A stretch of DNA of 64,000 nucleotides from Brienomyrus brachyistius. Taxonomy: Eukaryota > Chordata > Actinopteri > Osteoglossiformes > Mormyridae. The stretch lies in contig NW_026043009.1 of the NCBI RefSeq assembly GCF_023856365.1, forward strand, positions 1-64,000. The letters are read 5' to 3'. The notes beneath the pieces are model-generated. The model ran no database searches, was not told where the DNA came from, and saw only the letters and a list, made by a program, of their open reading frames with translations. A program made the position numbers and the translations under genes. The first letter of the stretch is position 1; the number at the start of each line of letters is the position of its first letter. Of this stretch, positions 34,282-44,639 are shown in pieces.

Positions 34282-35450
34282 CACTGAACAAAAATATAAA
34301 CGCAACACTTTTGTTTTTGCTCCCATTTTTCATGAGATGGACTTAAAGATCTACAATTCATTCCAGATACACAATATTACCATTTCTCTCAAACATTTCT
34401 CACAAATCAGTCTAAATGTGTGATAGTGAGCACTTCTGCTTTGCTGAGATAATCCATCCCACCTCACAGGTGTGCCACATCAAGATGCTGATCTGACATC
34501 ATGGGTAGTGCACAGGTGTACCTTATACTGCCCACAATAAAAGGCCACCCTGGAATGTGCAGTTTTGTCTCACAGCAAAATGCCACAGATGCCACAAGCA
34601 TTGAGGGAGCGTGCAATTGGCATGCTGACAGCAGGAATGTCAACCAGATCTGTTGCTCGTGCATTGAATGTTCATTTCTCAACCATAAGCCGTCTCCAAA
34701 GGCGTTTCAGAGAATATGGCAGTACATCCAACCGGCCTCACAACCGCAGACCACGTGTAACCACACCAGCCCAGGACCTCCACATCCAGCAGGTTCACCT
34801 CCAAGATCGTCTGAGACCAGCCACTCAGACAGATAATGCACGGCCCCATGTTGCAAGGATCTGTACACAGTTCTTGGAAGCTGAAAATGTCCCAGTTCTT
34901 GCATGGCCAGCATACTCACCGGACATGTCACCCGTTGAGCATGTTTGGGATGTGCTTGACCGGCGTATACGACAGCGTGTACCAGTTCCCACTAATATCC
35001 AACAACTTCGCACAGCCATTGAAGAGGAGTGGACCAACATTCCACAGGCCACAATTGACAATCTGATAAACTCTATGCGAAGAAGATGTGTTGCATTGCA
35101 TGAGGCAAATGGTGGTCACACCAGATACTGACCGGTTCTGAGTCCCCAGACCCCCAATAAAGCAAAAAACTGCACATTCCAGGGTGGCCTTTTATTGTGG
35201 GCAGTATAAGGTACACCTGTGCACTACCCATGATGTCAGATCAGCATCTTGATGTGGCACACCTGTGAGGTGGGATGGATTATCTCAGCAAAGCAGAAGT
35301 GCTCACTATCACACATTTAGACTGATTTGTGAGAAATGTTTGAGAGAAATGGTAATATTGTGTATCTGGAATGAATTGTAGGTCTTTAAGTCCATCTCAT
35401 GAAAAATGGGAGCAGAAACAAGAGTGTTGCGTTTATATTTTTGTTCAGTA
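34282..35450 (+). mobile_element. Tc1-like transposon, internally deleted, intact ends
   Basis: Terminal inverted repeats of about 281 bp (34282-34562 and 35170-35450) differ at only a few positions and start with ACTGAACAAAAATATAAACG. TA dinucleotides flank both ends (34280-34281 and 35451-35452), the Tc1/mariner target duplication. The length of 1169 bp is shorter than the roughly 1.6 kb usual for Tc1 elements because the middle of the transposase is lost. The preserved ends suggest recent, probably trans-mobilised insertion. Confidence 0.92.
34580..35131 (+). CDS. Tc1 transposase, in-frame deletion derivative
   Basis: An open frame of about 183 codons between the inverted repeats (an in-frame Met also lies at 34565). 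Residues 1-60 hold the first helix-turn-helix (MLTAGMSTRSVARALNVHF, RLQRRF). The second DNA-binding part is cut after about residue 80, and the frame resumes at DNARPHVAR. That Asp and the Glu in SPVEHVWD are 34 residues apart, so the second and third members of the DD34E triad remain while the first Asp and its domain are missing. It cannot catalyse transposition. It might still bind the terminal repeats and act as a repressor. The Tc1 family usually has about 340 residues. Confidence 0.8.
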   Translation: MPQMPQALRERAIGMLTAGMSTRSVARALNVHFSTISRLQRRFREYGSTSNRPHNRRPRVTTPAQDLHIQQVHLQDRLRPATQTDNARPHVARICTQFLEAENVPVLAWPAYSPDMSPVEHVWDVLDRRIRQRVPVPTNIQQLRTAIEEEWTNIPQATIDNLINSMRRRCVALHEANGGHTRY

Positions 35451-36565
35451 TAGAATAAGCCCAGATTTATGTTTATTCAGTGGAGATAAGTACAACCTCT
35501 AAAGATAGGCCTACACCCGTTTTGGCAGTGTCTCCGGATCCCATGACAAATAATGCCTTCAGTACATCCTCCTCAACCCACACTGAAAGCAGAAGTGCTA
35601 TGGGCTTTGCAAACGGTTTGCCGACATCACTCCTATACGTCCAATGATGACATTCACACCGTCTCCAGGGTGATGTTCCCTGACTCGCAGGGTCACTTGT
35701 GGTAAAGATAAAACCGCTTTTCTTGCGCGATTTGGACTCGCTCCATATATTAAAAGGGAGCTTCGTTGTCATGTTTGACGTAAGTATGAACAGGACCATC
35801 AAAAGAAAACAACTGGATGTGCATGTCAGGTATTGGGTGAATTATGAGAATGGCTCTCGAGTGCAGTCCTGGTTCTGGGATCACAGTACATGAGCCACTC
35901 CACCGCTGAAGACTTACTGGAGAAGTTTAAGGTAAGCCATTCAATAACATTTAAACTCATTAACGAACCCATGATTTTTAAATATCCATGGTTTATCTTT
36001 ACATGTGTTTAAATGGGAGAACCATATTTATTGGTAAGCATATTTTAAAGATTTTATTGCTGCTTCATGGCTTTTGCTGCAAAAAAAATAGTTCATTGAG
36101 GAAATAGAATGTTTAAGTGTTGTGTAGCAACATGTACAGCTGTTGTACAGGCAAAAACTCTGGCTCAGTCCAAAGGAGGTGGATATAGGAATGGCTGTCA
36201 TCAAGGTGGGACTTCTGTGAATTCACTGGTATCTTTACATACAAATGTATCAAACAATTGTGAAGTAAAAAATATGTGAATAACATGGAGTTTGAGCTGG
36301 TTTGATATGTACAGCTGAGGTAGTGTTAACCTTGGGCTGAGTGTGCAGAAAGATTCTGGAAATTTGACAAACCATCTTTTTGTCAGAGACAGTCAGGAGC
36401 CAAAGGCAGTGGAAGTGACCTTGGTGTCCTTCAGATTAAAAAAAATTGCCAGATTGTGCTCTCAAAAATGTGCAAAAAGGCCTTGGATAAATGCCCTCTG
36501 AAGTACTCGATTGTACATGAGATGACGTGCTTGGACCCAAACAAAATGCACACCAGCCAGATAAC

Positions 36566-36852
36566 TGTCATGCCCGGCTCGTCCGCTCCTCGTGTGTGCC
36601 ACGCCCCCTAATTACCCACGTGTGATTTCCTGATCCTGCCCAGTCGTGTCTTGTTTCCTGCTGCCTTGTTCTGTGTATTTAAGTCCTGGTCTCCCCAGTT
36701 TGCTTTGTCTGTCATTAATGTCTGATGTTCGTAAGCGTGAGCTGTTTCCCGGTCCCTGTCCTCGTATTAAACTCCCGTTTGCCCCGTATTCCTGCTTCCT
36801 GCTTGCCTGCTTGCCCGCACGATCGCCGCTTCACCCGTACCCGATCGTGACA
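36566..36852 (+). repeat. 5' long terminal repeat
   Basis: 287 bp, TG...CA ends. TATTTAAGTCC (TATA-like) and GTATTAAACTCCCG (poly(A)-signal-like ATTAAA) give a plausible U3-R-U5 order. Identical to the 3' LTR. Confidence 0.93.
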
Positions 36853-36854
36853 GA

Positions 36855-38624
36855 ATGACAGACCACAAAAGGAAAGGCCCCCGGAGAAGGAGGAGAGGAC
36901 CGGAGGAGACGATCCGCCTGGGAGCCTGTTCGCTCTCCCGGCTATGGATCACTTCGGAGGAGAATGAGAGGGAAGTACCCGCTCTACCTCCAGCCCGGAA
37001 GCTGACCACACACTACCCCGATCCCGTGTGGAAGTACTGGCTCTCCAGTGAGGATGAGGACGAGGAGCCCTTCCTCTACCCTTACCCGGAGCCGATCCTT
37101 TCACCGCCTGTTTCTCAGGACATCGCACCACCTCTCGCCGCCGCTGGGCGCCGGAGAAGGAGGAGGAGACCGGCGATTGCCTGTCCCGAGGAGCTCCCTC
37201 CGTTAACGCCCACGGACACACAGCTCTCTCCCCCTGCAGTAACCACCCCGGAGGCGCTGCCCGCGCCTCACTTAGGGAAGCCGGTGAACTGCGCCTCCCA
37301 GTTCTTTGCCCTCCAGGGGTTGTTCTGGAGGATCTGGGGGGAACTGGTCCCTCCAGTAAGTCCGGAGGTAGCGGGGCTAGCGGAGCGACTCCAGAGGAGC
37401 TTTGCAGCATTTACTCCCGCTTCCGACCCCGAGGAGCTGGTGAGTATGGCAGAGGACGTGCGGCAGCTCTTACTGCTCCAGAGGGCTGCAGTCCCCGCTC
37501 CCGTGCAGCCGCCATTGGCGGCGGACCCCGCTCCCGTGCAGCCGCCATTGCCGGCGGACCCCGCTCCCGTGCAGCCGCCATTGCCGGCGGACCCCGCTCC
37601 CGTGCAGCCGCCATTGCCGGCGGACCCCGCTCCCGTGCAGCCGCCGCCGCCTGCGCAGCCGCCTTCGCTGCCCCCACTGCAGCCACCTGCAGCTCCAGGG
37701 CAGGCGCCCCCACTGCAGCCACCTGCAGCTTCAGGGCAGGCGCCCCCACTGCAGCCACCTGCAGCTCCAGGGCAGGCGCCCCCACTGCAGCCACCTGCAG
37801 CTCCAGGGCAGGCGCCCCCACTGCAGCCAGCTCCTGTTCCTGACCGCGTTCCTGTTCCTGACCGCGTTCCAGTTCCTGACCGCGCTCCAGTTCCTGCAGA
37901 GGCGCCCCCTCTGCAGCCGCCTGCTGCAGCTCCCGGGCAGGCGCCCCCTCTGCAGCCGCCTGCTGCAGCTCCCGGGCAGGCGCCCCCTCTGCAGCCGCCT
38001 GCTGCAGCTCCCGGGCAGGCGCCCCCTCTGCAGCCAGCTCCTGTTCCTGACCGCGCTCCAGTTCCTGACCGCGCTCCAGTTCCTGCAGAGGCGCCCCCTC
38101 TGCAGCCGCCTGCTGCAGCTCCCGGGCCGGCGCCCCCACTGCAGCCACCTCCAGTTCCTGACCGTGCTGCAGCTCCCGGGCAGGCGCCCCCACTGCAGCC
38201 ACCTCCAGTTCCTGACCGCGCTCCAGTTCCTGACCGCGCTCCAGTTCCTGACCGCGCTCCAGTTCCTGACCGCGCTCCAGTTCCTGCAGAGGCGCCCCCT
38301 CTGCAGCCGCCTGCTGCAGCTCCAGGGCAGGCGCCCCCTCTGCAGCCGCCTGCTGCAGCTCCAGGGCAGGCGCCCCCACTGCAGCCGCCTGCTGCAGCTC
38401 CAGGGCAGGCGCCCCCTGACCGCGCTCCAAGTCCTGACCGCGCTCCAGCGGCTCCCGGGCCAGCTGACCGCGCTCCAGTCCCTGACCGCGCTCCAGTCCC
38501 TGACCGCGCTCCAGAGGCGCCCCCTCCGCCTGCAGCAGCTCCAGCTCCTGTCCCTTCTCCTCCAGTGACTTTGTCTCTCTCACCCCGGCGAATTCGACCC
38601 CGACCTGGGGTCTGTGTCCCGTAA
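36855..38624 (+). CDS. Proline-rich repeat protein of the LTR element (589 aa)
   Basis: One uninterrupted frame begins two bases after the 5' LTR. Residues 1-110 are Arg-rich then acidic (KGPRRRRRGP, SSEDEDEEPF), with a second basic run, GRRRRRRRP. Residues about 150-210 form the only non-repetitive, possibly helical part (FFALQGLFWRIWGELVPP, LVSMAEDVRQLLLLQRA). This could be a gag-like or adaptor domain, but I cannot assign it. From about 215 to 560 the protein is tandem decamer-type repeats: APVQPPLPADP, APPLQPPAAPGQ and APVPDR. There is no zinc knuckle, protease or polymerase. GC content and codon use are far from the AT-rich surroundings. Very long open frames on the opposite strand here are by-products of the same GC-rich repeats. 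Confidence 0.6.
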   Translation: MTDHKRKGPRRRRRGPEETIRLGACSLSRLWITSEENEREVPALPPARKLTTHYPDPVWKYWLSSEDEDEEPFLYPYPEPILSPPVSQDIAPPLAAAGRRRRRRRPAIACPEELPPLTPTDTQLSPPAVTTPEALPAPHLGKPVNCASQFFALQGLFWRIWGELVPPVSPEVAGLAERLQRSFAAFTPASDPEELVSMAEDVRQLLLLQRAAVPAPVQPPLAADPAPVQPPLPADPAPVQPPLPADPAPVQPPLPADPAPVQPPPPAQPPSLPPLQPPAAPGQAPPLQPPAASGQAPPLQPPAAPGQAPPLQPPAAPGQAPPLQPAPVPDRVPVPDRVPVPDRAPVPAEAPPLQPPAAAPGQAPPLQPPAAAPGQAPPLQPPAAAPGQAPPLQPAPVPDRAPVPDRAPVPAEAPPLQPPAAAPGPAPPLQPPPVPDRAAAPGQAPPLQPPPVPDRAPVPDRAPVPDRAPVPDRAPVPAEAPPLQPPAAAPGQAPPLQPPAAAPGQAPPLQPPAAAPGQAPPDRAPSPDRAPAAPGPADRAPVPDRAPVPDRAPEAPPPPAAAPAPVPSPPVTLSLSPRRIRPRPGVCVP

Positions 38625-39395
38625 AGGGAGGGGACACAGACGCAGGGCTGGGGTCCCGCCCGCCCTGCCCCCTGGCTCGCCCTGCCTCGCCTGCGCTGGG
38701 GCTCGGTTGGCGCCTGCGGGTCCCTCTCCGGTGCCTCGTCGCCCTGCCTCGCTCCCCTCTCCGGGTCCTGGTCGGTCGCCTGCGGGGCCCCTACCTCCGG
38801 CCCTCCCCCGGACATCGCCGCCTGCTGCGGCTCCCCCCTCCTCCGTGCCTTCGCCCTGGCCCCTTCCAGCTCCCTCGTCCCCTTCCCTGGTGCTCCCTCC
38901 TGCTCCCTCCCTGGCCCCTCCGCGGGTCCCTCGCCCTGTCTCCTCTGCCCCTTCTCGGTCCCCTCCGGCTCCGGCCTCCCGGCCGCCTGCGGCCCCTCCG
39001 GCTGCCGCCCGTCGCCCGCTGGGGCTCCCACGGGCTCCCCTTTGTTCCCCCGCCTTCTCTCCCTTCTCTCCTGCCCTGGTCCCTCCTTTGTTTGCTCCTC
39101 CTCCTGTCTTTCCTCCTTTCTCCATTCCTGGTTTCCCGTCGTTCCCTCCCGTCACTCCCGCTCCTTGTGTTCCGCCTGTTCCCTCTGTTTCTCCCTTCCT
39201 GATCTGTCTGTCTGCCTTCCCATCCCTTTGTCAGCTCTTGTCGCACGTCTTGTCCCTGGCTTTGTTTTGTGCTTCGGTCCTGTTTCCCGTCGTGCGTAAA
39301 TTCTGTTCTTGTTTTCCAGGTCCTGTTCTGCCTCGTCCCGTCCGTCGCCCCCTTCCTTGGCGCGCCCGGTGTAGCGCGCCTTTGGGGGGGAGTTC

Positions 39396-39682
39396 TGTCA
39401 TGCCCGGCTCGTCCGCTCCTCGTGTGTGCCACGCCCCCTAATTACCCACGTGTGATTTCCTGATCCTGCCCAGTCGTGTCTTGTTTCCTGCTGCCTTGTT
39501 CTGTGTATTTAAGTCCTGGTCTCCCCAGTTTGCTTTGTCTGTCATTAATGTCTGATGTTCGTAAGCGTGAGCTGTTTCCCGGTCCCTGTCCTCGTATTAA
39601 ACTCCCGTTTGCCCCGTATTCCTGCTTCCTGCTTGCCTGCTTGCCCGCACGATCGCCGCTTCACCCGTACCCGATCGTGACA
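39396..39682 (+). repeat. 3' long terminal repeat
   Basis: Identical partner of 36566-36852, followed by the target duplication ATAAC and then the rest of the interrupted hAT-like sequence. Confidence 0.93.
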
Positions 39683-39839
39683 ATAACTGCCAGCAGAAAA
39701 GGAGAAATCTCATGCAGAAGTTTGCGCAGGAGAATCGGTTGGCAGGCAGGATATCTGCTGGTAAATCATAGGATAAGAATAGGATAGTTCAGAATATTAT
39801 TTTTAAATTATGCTTTTCTTTTTTCACATCTAACTGAAT

Positions 39840-40149
39840 CAGGGACGGATTACAAACCGGGTTAGCGGGGCCGCTGCCCAGGGGCCCTTGGGGTGCAGGG
39901 GGCCCGTGGGCCCCAAGCCCAAAACAATTTGCAACGCTTATCAGCAATGTATTTTCGTTTGTCTATTTTAGAGGGCCTACATTCTTTGATCCTCTGCCTA
40001 CAAGGTCCCCTGACCCTATAGGGAGGGTGTTTGGCTGCCAAGGGCCCTTGACTTGTGGTGGTTGTGGTGGTGGTGCAGGTGGTGGTGGTGGGGGGGGGGC
40101 CTCGCGAACGTTTTACCCAGGGGCCCACACAACCCATAATCCGTCCCTG
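39840..40149. mobile_element. hAT-type MITE (310 bp)
   Basis: The 13-bp terminal inverted repeats CAGGGACGGATTA / TAATCCGTCCCTG are perfect. The 8-bp target duplication AACTGAAT is present at 39832-39839 and 40150-40157. The interior has GGGCCC-rich stretches and a GGTGGT run, with no coding capacity. Eight-base duplications and CAG-type ends indicate the hAT superfamily. Confidence 0.93.
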
Positions 40150-40939
40150 AACTGAATAGTGTTAACACGTAGATTTTAGCAGTATTTAGAAGACCGACTC
40201 TTGGTGTTTGAAAAGAAGCATCAGCCCAGTTATATTTTCTTTGATGAGCCTAGAGATATCTCAAGATTAAATTAAAATGATTGCACATTTATGGTATCAT
40301 AGGAAAATTGGGTTATAAATCACTTTCCTATTCTACATGTGATTCTGTGTATTGACATTGTTGATCTGCATCTAATCTACTGTAATTAATGTAATTACAG
40401 GTGATGCAATATCCCAGCAGTCTGATAATCACCTGCACAATGAGGCAAAAGGCTTGGATTTTATATCCTTCATTCCTTCAGCACCATCCAAAGTTGATGT
40501 CTTTTTACATCAAAAAGTTAGTGGGCCTTATCCTGACCTCTGGATGTTCTGCAAGAACTTGCTGCTGCTGTCCTATGGGCAAGCCGAAGTGGAACGAATA
40601 GAGGTGGAGACCTGCAACTTATCAGAGGAAACAGTTGTTGCACAGAGGCTTATATGCGACCATGTCAGAGTGTGTGGGGGAGCAACCAAAGCGCCTCTGA
40701 CCAAAGGTGAAAGATGAGCGAAAAGCAAAAAAGAAAACTTGAGGAACTCAAGAGGAAGAGAGTCTCACTGGAAAGTGTATGTGAGAGTTTACAAAAGGAT
40801 GCTGAGCACATGGCAGAGGAAGCAGAGAGTGCTGCTGGAACCAAAAGGGCAACATTACTTACCAAGTCCAATACTCTGAGCCGACGAGCGAAGGAGGAGA
40901 AAGAGCAGTTGGTGGTCTTAAATGCAGATACTGAAGAAT

Positions 40940-42945
40940 AGGCTACTGAACTGTGACTCCTAACACATCAAGAGTGAATCGGTGGAAACAAAAATATTTA
41001 GGTTCTTTGCATTTTTGGAGTATTTTACTTTCTGTGCCTGTTTGTACATTGTTCACAGCCATAATACTTTATAATTACAAGGTAGTTTTATGTTAGAGCT
41101 CTTGCTCCAATAAATATGTGCCTTGTAATTAACTAAATTCTAGGCTATTCAGTTTTTTTTGCCCTCGTGATGGTCGTGGGTTGTGAAAAAAGCCTTCTTC
41201 TTAGGGGTACCGCTGGGGCCAGCCGGGCGTATGTCGTGGCTTCAGTGAGTACTTATGTTTGTCATGCTGCCTGTGTACTTTATAGCGGCACAACATATTT
41301 CTGCAAATTGCATGCGTCAAATTGTCTGTCTCTCTTAAAAAATATGAAGTGTCACCAAAATTTTAAACGGGGAATCAATCTCAATGAAAAATATTCGTCA
41401 AGTAACGTTCCTAAAATAATATAGACATACTAATAATTATATATTAATAAATCGGATGAACGATGCATCCCAAATTGTATCCGCTGCGCACTTCTTAATC
41501 AGGGCAATCGCATCGTGGAGGTTTCTGCAGACGCCCAAAAAGACTTACTTAAGAAAACTGTTGCATGATAATTTGTACCATTTTCAAGGGTGGGGGGCGT
41601 GCAGTAGATGCCCCCTTTATTTTTGTGCTTCTGCCGTTCAAACCGAGCAGCACTGAGTTTGTCATGGCACCTGACGCCAAATCTACTGCTTAGCTGCTAC
41701 AGACAGAACTATCTTCAAATCACCACTAGGGGGTGTCAATGCTGCAGCTTCGTTCTATGGTTGATCTTTTTCAAAGACAGTTTTTTTTCTCTCTCTCCAC
41801 ATAATCAACTTAACTGATTAGCGTGCTTTCATAGTAATGGTTTTTAATCCGTGTTAATCTTCTGAACAATGACTAGTAAAGGTTCTATGAGGTTGTCCTA
41901 CTTACTATGGATTTTAAGTTTTTTATCAAGGTGTTAAAACGTACCACAGTTGCCAGTCCTGTGTTTTATGTCTAGCAATTTGTACAGTTTCTTCAGTATA
42001 AACACATGCCATGATCTGTGAGAATCTCCTCCAGAACTCTGCATTTCCTCAAGATCTTTTTGTAATATTGCATCATGGCACTGCTCAGAACAACACAGAT
42101 GGTGCATAACAACACAAGGGAGTACAAGACAACATGGTGCAGAAACAGTGCGATACAAAGCAGGACAAAACTGGATGATACGTGGTCAGTGGTGGATAAA
42201 GTGCAGTAACAGCTGTACAGTGCAGCTGCCGTGGAAATGACTGTTACAGGGGATGCAAAAGCTGCAGGTTTGAATTGTTTGGCGAATGAAGCTGTTCATG
42301 AATCTGCTAGTCAGTGTTTGTGGATGGTGGTCAGAGTCCTGGATTATAGACTGAACCTTGTTACTGTGGCAGTTAAAGTACAGCTGGTCAATGGAGGGCA
42401 GTTCAGTGCGAATGATGTTCTTAACAGACTTCGCAATGTACTGCCTTCCTGTCATGTGGCTCCACCATACCATAGTACTACTGTAAGAACTAGGGATGTA
42501 ACGATACATTCAACTCACCATTTGATACGATTCACGATTCTGAGTTCAATTTTCTCATTTTTTGCAGAATGAGCTGCAGACAAATATATTCAAAAATATT
42601 CTTATATTTATCTTTCTGAACTGTTGACACTGTTGTGAACAGTGCAACTGAATTTGAATAAAATACTGTTGAAAAAAATCCCAAATCAAAATAAGTAAAT
42701 AAAAAAAAATAAATCAAATAAATAAGCTAAGGTTTGCATGTGCAGCTTTTTAGCGTGCTTTGCCCTTTTAATAATCTTCACTCAGCTCACGGTGGTGCCA
42801 GTGGACCTGTTTGTGTATGTTATCAGTCTATTACAATGTTTGCATGCAGTTTATGTCTTGTCTGTGCTTTTCTCGCTGTTTCCTCCTCGTTTGTGATTAC
42901 CGGAAAGCTAATATGCTGCCACACCGCCAATTGAAGATCGGGCAG
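40940..42945. other. No recognisable gene
   Basis: AT-rich intergenic DNA with short ORFs only. A stretch at about 42180-42480 has a somewhat repeat-like composition (GAATGAAGCTGTTCATGAAT) but I could not place it in a family. Confidence 0.5.
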
Positions 42946-42949
42946 TGCG

Positions 42950-43235
42950 TCCATCCATCCATTTTCTGAAACCACTTAATCCCAACTGGGATCGCGGGGG
43001 AGACCGGAGCCTATCCCGGGAACAAGGGGCGCAGACAGGAACCAAGCCCAGGCAGTCACCTACACACCGCAGGTCGCACACACTCACACAACTACAGGGC
43101 CAATTTAGACTCACCAGTCAACCTATCCTGCATGCTTTTGGACCGTGGGAGGAACCTGGAGTCCCCGGCGAAAACGGGGAGAGCATGCGAACTCCACACA
43201 GAAAGGGCCCTGGACCGAAGCCAGCACTAACCACT
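42950..43235 (-). repeat. SINE relative (diverged family member)
   Basis: The inverted order CCATCCATCCATTTTCTGAA, GGAGCCTATCCCGGGAACAA, GGGAGAGCATGCGAACTCCA and CAGCACTAACCACTGTGCCG parallels family 1 but with different spacing and many substitutions. It is an older or sister subfamily. Confidence 0.65.
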
Positions 43236-43825
43236 GTGCCGTCCTCAGTTTCAAATTCATTCATCATCTCGCGTTCGCTCAAAACCAAAAACTGACGTAC
43301 GATGTCGACGTGATACGCAGTGACATCTGACGTCAAACTCACATTGTGAAATCAAATGTAATATTACACCAGTTTTTCTGTTAAAGTACTGTGAAGTACT
43401 CCTACAATAGTGATTCATTTTCCACATCAGCCGGTTTAAATCTTCATGCATTTGCACCGATTTTTAACTGATTTGTGATTCATCATTACATGCCAGGGCC
43501 AGCAGCTCTGCATGGCTCGACCCTCATAAACATTCTCCACACATGCTGTTCAGGCAGTGGCCACAGAAATTCCCCCAGTGAACTTTATGCTTTCTGTCGG
43601 AGAGTATGCTGTGTTCTGGCCTTAAACCCTGCATACTACTTTGCAGACTTTGATCCTCTTAACAACAATTGGCATTCCTGGTGGCTGAATATCCATCCAT
43701 CCGTCATCCAACTGCATGCTTAAAAGCTGTGAATAATAGTAATAATTCTTAAAATTGCAACTATCTAGAATTTCAGCCTAGTTACTCAGCTAAATTACTA
43801 TTTAAACCTAGAATAATTTCTATAA

Positions 43826-44179
43826 GGGGCGGCATGGTGGTGCAGTGGTTAGCACTGTCGCCTCACACCTCTGGGACCCGGGTTCGTGTCTCCGCCTGGG
43901 TCACATGTCTGTGGAGTTTGCATGTTCTCCCCATGTCGTTGTGGGGTTTCCTCTGGGTACTCCGGTTTCCCCCCACAGTCCAAAAACATGCTGGGGCTAA
44001 TTGGAGTTGCTGAATTGCCCGTAGGTGTGTGTGTGTGAGTGGATGGTGTGTGAGTGTGCCCTGCGATGGGCTGGCCCCCCATCCTGGGTTGTTCCCTGCC
44101 TCGTGCCCATTGATTCTGGGATAGGCTCCGGACCCCCCGCGACCCAATAGGATAAGCGGTTTGGAAAATGGATGGATGG
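43826..44179 (+). repeat. SINE family 1 with target-site duplication
   Basis: Full-length copy from GGCGGCATGGTGGTGCAG to GGAAAATGGATGGATGG. The 12-base direct repeat ATAATTTCTATA lies on both sides (43813-43824 and 44180-44191), the signature of target-primed reverse transcription. A-box- and B-box-like words are present. Confidence 0.88.
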
Positions 44180-44639
44180 ATAATTTCTATATGTGTGATA
44201 GAATCAAAAAATATTTTGTTTTACATATAAATCTTCACAAGGTGTATTACACATGGTATTCCCCAGACACCGCCACCCCAACAGATGCTTTGTTTGTTAA
44301 GACAATAGCTCAGAAAGTGGTTGATCGATCTTTTGCAGCTTTTACCAAGGTTTGTACAAGCCAAAATTAAATTTTTAAACGGATCCCTGCCACACCCTGC
44401 CCTCCTGAACCTCCCGTTTCCTCCCTAGTGTGGTATAACGTGCCATGCCTGTTCCGCGTTTGTTTTACCTCTCCTTCCTGCCCTTGTGTTACTCATTTCA
44501 GGTGCCTCTAGTTTGCTCCCTGCTTAGCCTTGTATAAATGTGCTTCTCAGTCCTGCCTTTAATGTTGCTGCTGCTGTTTGCCTGTGTGTTCTTCCCTGCT
44601 TATGATTCCCCCGTGATCCAGTTGTGATCCAGTTGTCTT

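Larger units (their letters stand above)
36566..39682 (+). mobile_element. Young non-autonomous LTR retrotransposon
   Basis: Two 287-bp direct repeats (36566-36852 and 39396-39682) are identical on reading. They start TGTCATGCCCGGC, end GATCGTGACA, and are flanked by the 5-bp duplication ATAAC (36561-36565; 39683-39687). A G-rich polypurine-like tract (TTTGGGGGGGAG) precedes the 3' LTR. The 2.54-kb interior holds one long proline-rich ORF and no reverse transcriptase, RNase H or integrase motif. Only two bases separate the 5' LTR from the ORF's ATG, leaving no room for a conventional tRNA primer site upstream of the ORF. It is inserted in a hAT-like transposase relic. Confidence 0.93.
35747..40936 (+). 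pseudogene. hAT-like transposase gene, interrupted by insertions
   Basis: Pieces of one multi-exon transposase-like gene lie in order. At 35747-35930 an RKQLDVHVRYWV segment leads to STAEDLLEKFK, followed by a donor-like GTAAGC. At 36388-36565 an LSKMCKKALDKCPLKYS segment leads to MTCLDPNKM and resumes after the LTR insertion at 39688. At 40397-40700 are VDVFLHQKV, PYPDLWMFCKNLLLLSYGQA and VETCNLSEETVVAQRL, the C-terminal dimerisation region. A coiled-coil-rich tail (KRKLEELKRKRVSLE) ends at the stop near 40936. The word GFSVNK normally expected after the Glu-Arg is missing and the frames do not join, so it is a relic. It also contains a hAT MITE at 39840. Confidence 0.65.

Noticed and set aside
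34727..34931. Minus-strand ORFs inside the Tc1 element
   Set aside because: Antisense of the transposase frame, which has the conserved HTH and DNARPH/SPVEHVWD words.
37268..39031. Very long minus-strand open frames (587 and 408 codons) opposite the proline-rich ORF
   Set aside because: They arise from the same GC-rich tandem repeats, which lack stop codons on both strands. No start context or family resemblance, and the plus strand is the LTR element's coding strand by LTR polarity.
38614..39441. 275-codon plus-strand frame after the proline-rich ORF
   Set aside because: Low-complexity Pro/Ser/Arg translation overlapping the 3' LTR. No domain; likely non-coding 3' part of the element.
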